Shown: positions 18,094 through 27,314 of the stretch, piece after piece
Layout: every line of letters starts with the position of its first letter
Numbering within the stretch: the stretch's first letter is position 1
Assembly: GCA_038534295.1 (NCBI GenBank)
Contig: JBCAXA010000001.1
Span: 1,116,001 to 1,180,000 of the forward strand
Length of the DNA: 64,000 nucleotides
From: JBCAXA01 sp038534295
GTDB lineage: Bacteria > Pseudomonadota > Gammaproteobacteria > Steroidobacterales > Woeseiaceae
Direction: 5' to 3'
Made by a program: the position numbers and the translations under genes
Notes under the pieces: generated by a model
What the model saw: only the letters and a program-made list of their open reading frames with translations
What the model was told of the DNA's origin: nothing
Databases searched by the model: none

Positions 18094-18573
18094 ATGCGTA
18101 GCCGGTCTGCCCTCATATTGATGGTAACGCTGGCGTCAACGACGCCGCTTGCCGCGCAGGAAAACAACGCAGCCGCCGAACGTGCCCGATTGGGTGAGCA
18201 ACGTGTTCAGGCAGAAGCAAGCCAGCGAGCGCGCGAGGAAGAGGAACGCTCGCGCCAGCAGCAGTTCGCAGAGGCCGAGGCAGCAAGGCTCGCCGCGGCG
18301 GCTCGTGCACCCGCGCCATCGGCCGAACCAGTACCCTCAGCGACGGTACCAACGCCAGTAAACAGGCAGCCGCGCGCATCGGGCGCTGCAGCAGTTCAGG
18401 CAACGGTCAGCGCACCGCTGCCGCCAGCGTCGGCACAGTCGGTAACCGCCGATCCGAACCTCTCACTGATGCTCGAACAGCTACGTCAATTGGGCGAGCT
18501 AAAGGCCGCCGGCGTCGTCAACGACGACGAATTCGAGCGTATCAAGCAGCGTATACTCGACGGCAAACTCTAG
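18094..18573 (+). CDS. Exported coiled-coil protein with C-terminal SHOCT domain
   Basis: 159 residues. A signal peptide (cleavage near LAA-Q) is followed by a charged Ala/Glu/Arg/Gln coiled coil (about 24-75) and a Pro/Ala linker. The end is a SHOCT motif (LEQLRQLGELKAAGVVNDDEFERIKQRIL in two halves around AGVV). SHOCT is a short oligomerisation-type domain. It is probably periplasmic; function unknown. It converges on the GH16 gene with 8 bases between stops. Confidence 0.7.
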   Translation: MRSRSALILMVTLASTTPLAAQENNAAAERARLGEQRVQAEASQRAREEEERSRQQQFAEAEAARLAAAARAPAPSAEPVPSATVPTPVNRQPRASGAAAVQATVSAPLPPASAQSVTADPNLSLMLEQLRQLGELKAAGVVNDDEFERIKQRILDGKL

Positions 18574-18581
18574 CGCACGCT

Positions 18582-19889
18582 TCACTCGGCGCGTTCATAA
18601 ACCCGAACGTAATCAACGAGCATGCGCTGCGGGAAGACGCTGTCGTCGATGCCACCGCCGGAACGTCCCCACATACCGCCTACGGCGACATTCATGACCA
18701 GGTGAAACGGGTGGTCGTACGGCCACGATCGCCAACCGTCGCCTTCGTTGACGTACGTAAAGTACCTCGTGTCGCCGACGTAGGCATCGATTCGCTCCGG
18801 CGTCCATTCGAGCGAATAAACGTGAAACGCTGAGTCGACGTCAGGCAGCAAAATGCGTCCTTTGCGCTGCTCCCATTTCAGCCAGTAATACGCTTCGTTG
18901 TGCACCGTGCCGTGTACGTGCCCCATCTCGTAACCGACGTGCTCCATGATGTCGATCTCGCCGGAATTAGGCCAGGCATCGCAATCAGCGCTGCCCTGCC
19001 AATCGGTCCCGGGGCCGCACTTGGTTGCGTATTTGAACGGATCACTGGGCAGCATCCATAGCGCCGGCCACGTTCCCATCCCGCGAGGTAGCTTCGCGCG
19101 AATTTCGAATCGGCCGTATAAGAAATCGCCTTTACCCTGCGAATGAATCCGGCCTGACGTGTACTTAGCGTCGTCGTAGTCTTCGAGATGCGCTTCAATA
19201 ATCAACATGCCGTCTTCGAGTCGAAGGTTTTTCGGACGGTCGGTGTAGGCCTGATCTTCATCGTTCACTTTGCGCGCGGCCCATAGATTCGGTGACCACT
19301 TCGCGGTATCGAGTTCGTCACCGTCAAACTCGTCCGACCAGACGAGCTGCCACCCTGGCGTCACCGGCTGCGCCGGTTGAACCGACAACGCGCTCAGCAC
19401 CGGCTCGCCGGCGGTCGCGTCAAAACTCACGTTCAGCTCGCCGTCGTTGATGTCGACATTCGGAACGGTAACGGTCAGCGCCGATATCGTTTTGCCGTCG
19501 CGCGACGCCATGACGTCGAGATCTTCGATGACCCGCTCGCCCTCGATAAACGCATCAAACACGCGCGTGCCGCCGGCAACCTCGTCTGGCTCGGCAAAAT
19601 GAAACGTAACGTCATAGCGGCCGGCCGCAACCGGGTGCTGGACCGTTACATCGCCTTCTCGGAAATCCAGATAGAGACCGGCGTCCTGCGATCCTTTAAC
19701 CTTTTCCATCTGCCGTACGACGCCGCCCGAAACCGAGGTTTCCGCAGCAAAGACGGTGCCGTCGACACTCTCGTAGACGTCGCCGCCAATGTTCACCGCC
19801 CAAGCCGTAGCTGGCGGCGGCTCTGCGTCGCTACACGCGCTCGTTACGACAGAAATCGTCAAGAAAAACAACACGTTCTTCGCTTGCAT
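18582..19889 (-). CDS. GH16 endo-beta-1,3-glucanase lipoprotein with malectin-like N-terminus
   Basis: 435 residues. The lipobox is VVTSAC (Cys19). Residues about 30-170 form a malectin/CBM-like beta-sandwich starting AWAVNIGG. The GH16 catalytic domain (about 180-435) has the signature GEIDIMEHVG with nucleophile Glu311, Asp313 and acid/base Glu316, and conserved SDEFDG and WPALWMLP. The E-I-D-I-M-E form suits laminarinases, so endo-cleavage of beta-1,3-glucan at the cell surface is likely. The start is the ATG at 19889 with a GGGGAG site; the longer TTG frame is less likely. It is divergent from the CBM9-phosphorylase operon across a LacI-type operator. Confidence 0.92.
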   Translation of the reverse strand: MQAKNVLFFLTISVVTSACSDAEPPPATAWAVNIGGDVYESVDGTVFAAETSVSGGVVRQMEKVKGSQDAGLYLDFREGDVTVQHPVAAGRYDVTFHFAEPDEVAGGTRVFDAFIEGERVIEDLDVMASRDGKTISALTVTVPNVDINDGELNVSFDATAGEPVLSALSVQPAQPVTPGWQLVWSDEFDGDELDTAKWSPNLWAARKVNDEDQAYTDRPKNLRLEDGMLIIEAHLEDYDDAKYTSGRIHSQGKGDFLYGRFEIRAKLPRGMGTWPALWMLPSDPFKYATKCGPGTDWQGSADCDAWPNSGEIDIMEHVGYEMGHVHGTVHNEAYYWLKWEQRKGRILLPDVDSAFHVYSLEWTPERIDAYVGDTRYFTYVNEGDGWRSWPYDHPFHLVMNVAVGGMWGRSGGGIDDSVFPQRMLVDYVRVYERAE

Positions 19890-19920
19890 GGAGACTCCCC
19901 CCAAACGCCATACCTGGTCA

Positions 19921-19949
19921 ATTGTAATGACAGCGCTGTCAGATACAAT
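19921..19949. promoter_or_regulatory. LacI-type operator inside overlapping divergent promoters
   Basis: The perfect palindrome TGACAGCGCTGTCA lies at 19928-19941. It is flanked by ATTGTA (19921-19926) and TACAAT (19944-19949), which are inverse to each other. Rightward, TTGTAA (19922) and TACAAT (19944) give a -35/-10 pair with a 16-base spacer. Leftward, TTGTAT and TACAAT give the same spacing. Bound repressor would block both the GH16 gene and the plus-strand operon. The same palindrome occurs at 44155, and a one-base variant at 39053. Confidence 0.75.
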
Positions 19950-20099
19950 TACAATCGGGGAGCAAGAGGGGGGAACAGGTCGCTTGACGGGCGACTGTTC
20001 GGACGCGGTTTCGACCTATATAAGAATCGACCGCAAGGGGAGCCAGTCGCGAGGCACAGCGTGCCATAAAGCTGTCACTCTTGCGGCACGGAGACTGAC

Positions 20100-20852
20100 G
20101 TGCTGACCACCAGAGCCATCGTTGCGAGCGCCTTGCTGTTCGCGCCGGTGCTGGCAATCGCTGACGCAGCGAATCACCTGGCTGATCGGACGACCTACAT
20201 GGCGCCACGCGCCACCGTCGCGCCGGTCGTGGACGGCGCAGCGGACGATCCGGCCTGGGCCGACGCTCGCTGGCAACCACTGGAGCATCGCTGGCTGGGG
20301 CCGGAATTTACCGCGGCCGACTTCGCTGGGCGCTACAAAGTCGTGTGGACCGAAGAGCGCATCTATCTGCTGGCTGAAATCGTCGACGACATCCTAATCG
20401 ACACCCACCGCGATCCGCTCGTGCAGTACTGGGACGATGATTGCCTGGAGATTTTTCTCGACGAAGATCATTCCGGCGGCAACCATCAGTTCAACCACAA
20501 CGCGTTCGCCTATCATTTCTCGCTGGACAACCGTGCGATCGACATCGGCACTGACGAGAAGCCGCGCGACTACACAGACCACGTTCAAAGCCGCTGGAGA
20601 CAGGTCGGTGATCGCGTCATCTGGGAGGTCTCGATCGACGTTTACCGCGACGACTACGTCGACGATGCGGGCGACAATGAGCCGGTCAAACTGACGGCCG
20701 GCAAGACCATGGGGCTAATGGTGGCGTACTGCGACAACGACGGGAGCGCGCTGCGTGAAAACTTCGTTGGCTCCGAGAGCGTGCCGTCCGGACCGAAGGA
20801 CCGCGGCTGGATTGACGCCGGCCTGTTCGGCACATTGATACTGACCGAGTGA
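20100..20852 (+). CDS. Secreted CBM9-like carbohydrate-binding protein
   Basis: 250 residues with a signal peptide (cleavage near ADA-A, residue 23). The rest matches the CBM9-like fold found in many polysaccharide loci: APVVDGAADDPAWADA, then VVWTEERIYLLAEIVDD and WDDDCLEIFLDEDHSGG. Such proteins bind glycans and have no catalytic residues. The start is the GTG at 20100 with GGAG 7 bases upstream. It opens the plus-strand glucan operon and ends in an overlap with the next gene's possible GTG start. It probably acts in the periplasm or at the surface. Confidence 0.82.
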   Translation: MLTTRAIVASALLFAPVLAIADAANHLADRTTYMAPRATVAPVVDGAADDPAWADARWQPLEHRWLGPEFTAADFAGRYKVVWTEERIYLLAEIVDDILIDTHRDPLVQYWDDDCLEIFLDEDHSGGNHQFNHNAFAYHFSLDNRAIDIGTDEKPRDYTDHVQSRWRQVGDRVIWEVSIDVYRDDYVDDAGDNEPVKLTAGKTMGLMVAYCDNDGSALRENFVGSESVPSGPKDRGWIDAGLFGTLILTE

Positions 20853-20857
20853 CAAGC

Positions 20858-23800
20858 ATGGCTGCAGAGCACGCAGTAGACAATCGCAACCTATCGCCAG
20901 GTGGCCCGGCGAAAACCGATGTTGTCGGCGAGTTTGTCGAGCTCTACGGCGAGCGGTATTACGCCATTCGCAACGTCGACAAAATGGCGCCATTTTTCAT
21001 TAGCGTGGTGTCCAGTGACGACCACTGGCTGTTCGTATCGTCAAACGGCGGGCTCACGGCGGGGCGTGTCTCGCCCGAGACCGCGCTGTTTCCCTACATA
21101 ACCGTCGACCGAATCCACGATTCGACCAGCCATACCGGCAGTATTACGATGCTGCGCGTTCAAGACGGCCAAACCCTTGCCGAGTGGGACCCGTTTTCGT
21201 CGGCGCTGGAGCGTCAGTTTGACACGACACGCAATCTCTACAAGAACACCCTTGGCAACAAGCTTTGTTTTGAGGAGATCAATCACGATCTCGACCTCGT
21301 GTTTCGCTACACCTGGCAGACCTGCGATCGCTATGGCTTTGTACGCTTTTGTGAAATCGAAAACACCGGCGGGCGGGCCCTCGAGATAGAGATACTGGAC
21401 GGTCTGCAAAACATCCTCCCAGCGGGGACACCGCGCTTTACGCAGACCAACTCGAGCAATCTCGTCAACGCGTACAAATGGACGGAATTCGATCCGCAGC
21501 TCGGACTGGCGCTGTTTACGCTGTATTCGGGGATCACGGATCGTGCCGAGCCGTGCGAATCGCTGAAGGCGAACACCGCGTATGTGCTCGGTTTAGATCA
21601 GCCAACGGTGTTGCTCTCCGCCGCGCAAATAGAAAATTTTAGGTCGGGCCAAACGCTTGAAACTGAGACGTTGAAACGCGGGATTCGCGGTGCGTTCTTG
21701 GTCGCGAGCTCAGTAACGCTGGGGCCCGCCAAGGCCAAGCAGTGGCAAATCGTCGCAAACACCGAGCAAACGCAGCTGCAGGTGGTCGCACTACGCCACG
21801 AACTCAGCGACCCGCGCGCATTGTCTTCGTCCATTGAAAACCGTGTGCAACACGGGTCGGACCGGCTGGCGCGTATCATGGCTGGCGCCGACGCGTTTCA
21901 GTCGACGGCCGAGGAAATCGTCGGTACGCATCACTACGCCAACGTGCTGTTCAACTCGCTACGCGGCGGCGTGTTTGCCGATCAGTATCGCCTGAGCGGT
22001 CGCGATGTCAGAAAGACGATTGCGGACTACAACCGCACGATCTACGAACGCAATCGCGACATGCTCGATGCACTGCCGAACGTATTGGCAGCAACCGAAC
22101 TTGCCCAGCGAATCGACAGCACCGGTGACAAGCAGCTACAGCGCCTGTGCTATGAGTATCTGCCGATCACCTTCGGCCGCCGTCATGGCGACCCCAGCCG
22201 TCCGTGGAACCAGTTCGCGATCCAACTGCGCGACTCGCGCGGCGAAACCTTGCTGTCGTACGAAGGAAACTGGCGCGACATCTTCCAAAACTGGGAAGCA
22301 CTCGCGTTCAGCTACCCCGAGTTCATCGAGAACCTCGTTGCCAAATTCGTCAATGCATCGACCATGGACGGTTACAACCCGTACCGGATTACCAAAGAGG
22401 GCATTGATTGGGAGGTAGAGGACCCAGAAGACCCGTGGAGTTACATCGGCTACTGGGGCGATCATCAGATCATCTACCTGCAGAAGTTGCTGGAGCAATC
22501 GCGCCGCTTCCATCCGCAGCGACTCGGCGAGCTGCTCCATAAGCCGATTTTCTGCTATGCAAACGTGCCCTATCGAATTCGCCCGTTCGCCGCCTTGCTG
22601 GAAAATCCGAAAGAAACCGTCGACTACGACGATGCGTTGGCGGCGCGCATTGAGGAGCGTACCGCAGCGCTCGGCGCCGACGGCAAACTGGTTCTCGATC
22701 AAAACGGCGACGTCTACCAGGTCTGCCTGGTCGAAAAGCTGCTGGTGCCATTACTCGCCAAGCTCGGCAACCTGGTCGTCGACGGCGGAATTTGGATGAA
22801 CACCCAGCGACCGGAATGGAACGACGCGAATAACGCACTCGTCGGTCAGGGTCTGTCCATGGTGACGCTCTTTTACCTGCGTCGCTATGTGTGTTTTCTC
22901 GACGAACTGTTGGCCGACGATTCCGGCAACACCGAACTCTCGATTGAAATCGCGCAATGGCTCGAGGAGACCGCAGCGGCGCTTCGTAACGTACGTCTTG
23001 CCCTTGGAAACGGTCCGATCGATCCGACGCAACGCCGTCAGTCGATGACCGAACTTGGCGAAGCCGCCGAACGGTTCCGCGAAGCCGTCTATCGCAATGA
23101 TGGGTTTACCGGCAAGACAGCCGGAACTACGGAGACGATTCGCTCGCTATTAACCGATGCGTTAGCGGCGATCGACCAGAGTGTTGCGCACAATCGCCGC
23201 GACGACGGTTTGTACCATGCCTATAACTTGCTCGATGACACGGACGACGGCATCGACATTGCACGGCTATATCCGATGCTGGAAGGCCAGGTTGCTGCGC
23301 TTAGTTCCGGCGCGCTGACGCCGCGCGACGCCATCGGCGTCGTCGAAGCGCTTTATGCGTCGAAGGTTTACCGCCCCGGCCAAAACAGTTTCATGCTGTA
23401 CCCCGATCGAGAACTGCCGAGCTTTCTCGACAAGAACCGCATACCGGCGGCGGTCATCGACGACATTCCGCTGCTGCGCGAGCAGCTAGACGCCGGGGAC
23501 GATCGGCTCGTCATACGCGATGCCGACGGCGACTATCGATTCAATGCGGCATTGGTCAACAGCGGCAGCCTTGCGGACGTGATCGACGAGCTCGCTGACG
23601 AGTTGGGCGAGCCGGTCGAAGCGGCTCGCGACCGACTCGCCGAGCTTTATGAGAGCGTCTTCGACCATCAGGCGTTTACCGGACGCTCCGGTACGATGTT
23701 CGGTTTCGAGGGACTCGGCTGTATCTATTGGCACATGGTGGCCAAGTTGCTGCTTGCGGTGCAGGAGAATTTCCTCTTGGCCGCAGATCGCGGCAACGAC

Positions 23801-24349
23801 GCCGCCGCCATGCAGCGTCTCGGCGATCTTTATTACCAGGTACGCAGCGGCATCGGTTTCAACAAGACGCCCACCGAGTTCGGTGCCTTTCCGGCCGACC
23901 CATACTCACACACGCCGAAACATGCCGGCGCACGCCAGCCCGGCATGACCGGCCAGGTCAAAGAAGAGGTGCTCACGCGCTTTGGCGAGCTCGGCGTACG
24001 CGTTGCCAACGGCGTCGTGCGGTTTGCGCCGCTGCTGCTGCGCGCGCGCGAATTTGCCGATCAAGCCTGCGTCTTCCGATTTGTCGACGTCGATGATGAG
24101 TGGCAAGAGATTGCCGTTCCGGCAGCGAGCCTCGCGTTTACGTGGTGCCAGATTCCGATCGTCTACACGTTGAATTCGTCGACACGCACCGGTCTCGCTC
24201 TGACCTTGAGCGACGGCAGCAGTCTGACCGTATCCGAGCCAGTGCTACCCACCGAGTACAGCGCAGCCATATTCGAGCGAAGCGGGCGTATTCGGCGCAT
24301 CGACGTCGACGTCGATCGCGACGCTCTGTTCACCGAAGCCGACCGCTAG
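20858..24349 (+). CDS. Probable beta-1,3-glucan phosphorylase, GH94/GH149-like
   Basis: 1163 residues without a signal peptide, hence cytoplasmic. The N-terminal part has the phosphorylase-like sandwich motifs MAPFFISVVSSDDHWLF and SSNGGLTAGR. The helical barrel region has YEGNWRDIFQNWEAL and DGYNPYRIT, then an acidic stretch near residues 515-538 (GIDWEVEDPEDPWSYIGYWG) that should hold the general acid. Length and layout fit the very large GH94-related phosphorylases (GH149 or GH161) that split beta-1,3-glucan oligomers with phosphate. Family choice is inference from memory plus context: GH17 genes follow immediately. The ATG at 20858 is chosen; a GTG at 20849 overlaps the previous stop. Confidence 0.7.
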   Translation: MAAEHAVDNRNLSPGGPAKTDVVGEFVELYGERYYAIRNVDKMAPFFISVVSSDDHWLFVSSNGGLTAGRVSPETALFPYITVDRIHDSTSHTGSITMLRVQDGQTLAEWDPFSSALERQFDTTRNLYKNTLGNKLCFEEINHDLDLVFRYTWQTCDRYGFVRFCEIENTGGRALEIEILDGLQNILPAGTPRFTQTNSSNLVNAYKWTEFDPQLGLALFTLYSGITDRAEPCESLKANTAYVLGLDQPTVLLSAAQIENFRSGQTLETETLKRGIRGAFLVASSVTLGPAKAKQWQIVANTEQTQLQVVALRHELSDPRALSSSIENRVQHGSDRLARIMAGADAFQSTAEEIVGTHHYANVLFNSLRGGVFADQYRLSGRDVRKTIADYNRTIYERNRDMLDALPNVLAATELAQRIDSTGDKQLQRLCYEYLPITFGRRHGDPSRPWNQFAIQLRDSRGETLLSYEGNWRDIFQNWEALAFSYPEFIENLVAKFVNASTMDGYNPYRITKEGIDWEVEDPEDPWSYIGYWGDHQIIYLQKLLEQSRRFHPQRLGELLHKPIFCYANVPYRIRPFAALLENPKETVDYDDALAARIEERTAALGADGKLVLDQNGDVYQVCLVEKLLVPLLAKLGNLVVDGGIWMNTQRPEWNDANNALVGQGLSMVTLFYLRRYVCFLDELLADDSGNTELSIEIAQWLEETAAALRNVRLALGNGPIDPTQRRQSMTELGEAAERFREAVYRNDGFTGKTAGTTETIRSLLTDALAAIDQSVAHNRRDDGLYHAYNLLDDTDDGIDIARLYPMLEGQVAALSSGALTPRDAIGVVEALYASKVYRPGQNSFMLYPDRELPSFLDKNRIPAAVIDDIPLLREQLDAGDDRLVIRDADGDYRFNAALVNSGSLADVIDELADELGEPVEAARDRLAELYESVFDHQAFTGRSGTMFGFEGLGCIYWHMVAKLLLAVQENFLLAADRGNDAAAMQRLGDLYYQVRSGIGFNKTPTEFGAFPADPYSHTPKHAGARQPGMTGQVKEEVLTRFGELGVRVANGVVRFAPLLLRAREFADQACVFRFVDVDDEWQEIAVPAASLAFTWCQIPIVYTLNSSTRTGLALTLSDGSSLTVSEPVLPTEYSAAIFERSGRIRRIDVDVDRDALFTEADR

Positions 24350-24360
24350 AGAAAACCGCA

Positions 24361-25254
24361 ATGTCGAACGTCTATCAGCGACGCCTGTCGCTAGCCGGAA
24401 TCAATGCCGACGCCCTGTCCAGCGAGGATTTGCGTGCACTCGTCAAGAAGATCCTCGAGTCTCGCATTCATGGCATTTCATTTAGTCCGTATGTGGAGGG
24501 ACAGGGGCCCGGCACGATCATCACCGCTGAGCAAATTAGCGAGCGTCTCCGTGTCATCAGCCCGTACACCCGCTGGATACGAACGTTCTCCTGCTGCGAG
24601 GGCAACGAGCTCATGCCGGCGATCGCTAAAGCCGCTGGGTTGCGCACGCTGGTCGGCGTCTGGCTGGACGACAACCGCGAGCAGAACGAGATTGAAATCA
24701 CCAACGCCATCGAGCTCGCCAAAGCTGGACACGCAGATATGCTCGGAGTCGGCAACGAGGTGCTGTTGCGTGGTGAGCTCACGGAAGACGAGCTCATCGA
24801 GTATTTGCAGCGCGCCCGTGAGGCTGTGCCGGACATCCCGATTGGCTACGTCGACGCGTATTTCGAGTTTAACGATCACCCGCGCCTTGCCGATGCCTGC
24901 GACGTCATCTTGGCCAACTGCTATCCGTTCTGGGAGGGCTGCCCGGCGGAATACTCGCTGCTGTACATGAAAGAGATGTACCGCAAAGCGCAGTACGCGG
25001 CGCAAGGTAAGAAGGTAATCATCAGCGAAACCGGCTGGCCAAACATCGGTACCGCTGAAGGCGGCGCGATACCGTCCGAGGAAAACGCGATGAAGTATTT
25101 CATCGACACGTATCGCTGGGCCGAGGAAGAAGGCGTCGAGATTTTCTGGTTCTCATCGTTCGACGAAGCATGGAAAGTCGATCGGGAAGGCGATGTCGGG
25201 GCGTATTGGGGAATCTGGGACAAAGACGGTAATCCGAAATACTTTGATGCCTGA
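24361..25254 (+). CDS. Cytoplasmic GH17-family glycosidase, copy 1
   Basis: 297 residues without a signal peptide. The TIM-barrel motifs of GH17 are clear: acid/base Glu133 in MLGVGNEVLL and nucleophile Glu223 in VIISETGWPN. GH17 enzymes act on beta-1,3-glucans as endoglucanases or transglucosylases. The location suggests a role on imported laminari-oligosaccharides beside the phosphorylase, 11 bases upstream. The start is the ATG at 24361; an upstream frame extension from 24100 lies in the phosphorylase gene. It overlaps the next GH17 gene by 8 bases (ATGCCTGA). Confidence 0.88.
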   Translation: MSNVYQRRLSLAGINADALSSEDLRALVKKILESRIHGISFSPYVEGQGPGTIITAEQISERLRVISPYTRWIRTFSCCEGNELMPAIAKAAGLRTLVGVWLDDNREQNEIEITNAIELAKAGHADMLGVGNEVLLRGELTEDELIEYLQRAREAVPDIPIGYVDAYFEFNDHPRLADACDVILANCYPFWEGCPAEYSLLYMKEMYRKAQYAAQGKKVIISETGWPNIGTAEGGAIPSEENAMKYFIDTYRWAEEEGVEIFWFSSFDEAWKVDREGDVGAYWGIWDKDGNPKYFDA

Positions 25255-26221
25255 ACCGAACCGCCCACTTAGACTTCCACACGCCAACGCGATTTGTTAC
25301 TCGGGCTACCGCGACGAGCAAAGCCCGTTAACCCAAACATACCCGTCGGTTGATGAAATCCGCGAGGACCTCACCATCCTCGCCCGCCATTGGTCTTACC
25401 TTCGGCTGTACGACTGCAGTACGCATGCAGAACGCGTGCTCGAGGTCATCCGCGCCGACAACCTGGACCTCAAAGTGATGCTCGGCATGGACAATGCCGC
25501 AGAACTCAGTAACCCCAATTGCCCTTGGGACGCCAATTTCAGCGACGAGCAGCTCGCGTCGAATCGACGCAAGAACGCTGCCGAGCTCGAACGCTTGATC
25601 GCCCTCGCCACAGGCAACGAAGACATCGTCGCTGCGGTATCGATCGGCAACGAATCCAGTGTCGAGTGGACCGATCATCTCGTCCCGGTCGACCAGCTCA
25701 TCGCCTATGCGCGCGAGCTACGACGCGCCGTGCGTCAGCCGATCACGTTCTGCGAAAACTATGTGCCGTGGGTCGAGAAGTTGCACGACTTGGCGGCGGA
25801 ACTGGATTTCATCTCGATTCACACGTACCCGGTTTGGGAGTATCGGACGCTCGACGATGCGCTGGCCTTCACCCAGCAAAACTATCAGCAGGTCGCCGAT
25901 CGGTTTCCCTCCAAGCCGGTGGTTATTACCGAAGCAGGTTGGACCAGCGCATCGAACGGTCGCGGCATCGAACCTGACAATGCATCGGAAGAACTGCAGG
26001 CGCGGTACTACGAGCAATTGCTCGCGTGGACAAATGATCAACGTGTTTTGACATTTGTCTTCGAAGCCTTTGACGAGCCTTGGAAAGGCTCGCCCGACCC
26101 GCTCGAACCCGAAAAACATTGGGGGTTGTTTCGAGTCGATCGAAGCCCGAAGCTCGTGATGCAGGAGGCGTTTTCAGACCTCGCTAGGAACGAATTGACG
26201 GCAATATCGCCGGCCGGATAA
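25247..26221 (+). CDS. Cytoplasmic GH17-family glycosidase, copy 2
   Basis: 324 residues from the ATG at 25247, which overlaps the stop of copy 1; translational coupling is likely. There is no signal peptide. Catalytic motifs are AAVSIGNESSV (Glu136) and VVITEAGWTS (Glu229), with FISIHTYPVWE between them. It is closer to the lipoprotein GH17 at 40721 (shared NCPW/GCPW, SIGNE/NVGNE, HTYPVWE, FEAFDEPWKG) than to copy 1. It should act on beta-1,3-gluco-oligosaccharides in the cytoplasm; hydrolysis and transglycosylation cannot be told apart here. Confidence 0.88.
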   Translation: MPEPNRPLRLPHANAICYSGYRDEQSPLTQTYPSVDEIREDLTILARHWSYLRLYDCSTHAERVLEVIRADNLDLKVMLGMDNAAELSNPNCPWDANFSDEQLASNRRKNAAELERLIALATGNEDIVAAVSIGNESSVEWTDHLVPVDQLIAYARELRRAVRQPITFCENYVPWVEKLHDLAAELDFISIHTYPVWEYRTLDDALAFTQQNYQQVADRFPSKPVVITEAGWTSASNGRGIEPDNASEELQARYYEQLLAWTNDQRVLTFVFEAFDEPWKGSPDPLEPEKHWGLFRVDRSPKLVMQEAFSDLARNELTAISPAG

Positions 26222-26236
26222 CCTAAAAAAAATTGC

Positions 26237-27292
26237 ATGGAAAAGCGCACGGAAACGAAGTTAACGATGGCCAAAGCAACCATCGACGACGTCGCCGATC
26301 TCGCCGGCGTATCGATCAAGACGGTCTCACGGGTCGTCAATCACGAGCCCAATGTTCGAGAGTCGACCCGGCAAAAGGTCGAAACCGCAATCGCCCGGCT
26401 CAACTACAAGCCGAATATTTCGGCACGCAATTTGGCGAGTCATCGCTCGCACCTCATTGTGCTGGTTTATGACGACCCGGGCGCCTACGACACACCCAGC
26501 GCCGGCTTCGTTATTAGAATGCAGCAAGGTGCGCTACAGGCCTGTCGAGCATCAAATTGCGAGCTATTGATTCATCCGTGCAACTATCGCGATCGGCGCG
26601 TCAAAAGCGAGCTCACCGGCCTCATCGAACGGACCCGTCCGGACGGCGTCGTCATCGCGGCGCCGCTGTCGAACATGTCGAGCATCGTCAACGCAATCAG
26701 TGCGACCAAAGTGCCGTTTATTCGCCTATCTCCAGGTACCAAGTCGCTCAACGAGTTCTCGGTAGGCACCAACGACCGCGCAATCGCGGCGGAGATGACC
26801 CGGTATTTGGCTTCGCTGGGCCACAAACGGATCGCGTTCATAACCGGACACTCGAAACACAAGGCGGTCGCCAATCGGCTGCGCGGCTACAAGGACGGTC
26901 TGCAGCAGGCCGGCCTCGCCTTCTCCGAATGGCTGGTCGCCAATGGCGACAACTCCATCCGATCGGGCGAAACTGCTGCAGCGGAGTTGCTGTCGCGCGA
27001 TCGTGCGCCGACCGCGATCTTCGCCGCGAACGACGATATGGCGGCCGGCGTGATTCGTATCGCGAATCGGCTCGGCATCAGCGTGCCGGGGCAACTGTCG
27101 GTCGCCGGTTTCGACGACAGCGCGCTGGCGCGGCAAATTTATCCGGCGTTAACGACGGTCCGTCAGCCGTTGTCGGAAATGGCCGAGAAAGCGGCGGCGG
27201 CGTTGATAGGCGAGCGGCAATTGGAGCCGGGTATTACGGTCGTGGAAGGCGAGCTGAAGATTCGTGAGTCGACGGGCGCTGCGCCCAACTAG
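26237..27292 (+). CDS. LacI-family regulator of the glucan locus
   Basis: 351 residues. The LacI DNA-binding headpiece (ATIDDVADLAGVSIKTVSRVVNHEPNV) is followed by a periplasmic-binding-protein-like effector domain ending in the usual SVAGFDDSALARQIYPALTTVRQP. It is the last gene of the plus-strand operon, 15 bases after GH17 copy 2. LacI proteins bind short palindromes with a central CG, which fits the TGACAGCGCTGTCA sites at 19928, 39053 and 44155. It is therefore the likely repressor of the whole locus and of its own operon. The inducer would be a glucan oligosaccharide. ATG 26237 is used; ATG 26267 is an alternative. Confidence 0.88.
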   Translation: MEKRTETKLTMAKATIDDVADLAGVSIKTVSRVVNHEPNVRESTRQKVETAIARLNYKPNISARNLASHRSHLIVLVYDDPGAYDTPSAGFVIRMQQGALQACRASNCELLIHPCNYRDRRVKSELTGLIERTRPDGVVIAAPLSNMSSIVNAISATKVPFIRLSPGTKSLNEFSVGTNDRAIAAEMTRYLASLGHKRIAFITGHSKHKAVANRLRGYKDGLQQAGLAFSEWLVANGDNSIRSGETAAAELLSRDRAPTAIFAANDDMAAGVIRIANRLGISVPGQLSVAGFDDSALARQIYPALTTVRQPLSEMAEKAAAALIGERQLEPGITVVEGELKIRESTGAAPN

Positions 27293-27314
27293 GCATCCTT
27301 CCTACAAGCCGACG

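Noticed and set aside
24100..24360. Upstream extension of GH17 copy 1
   Set aside because: Arg/Ser-rich shadow of the phosphorylase gene; ATG 24361 begins the conserved domain.
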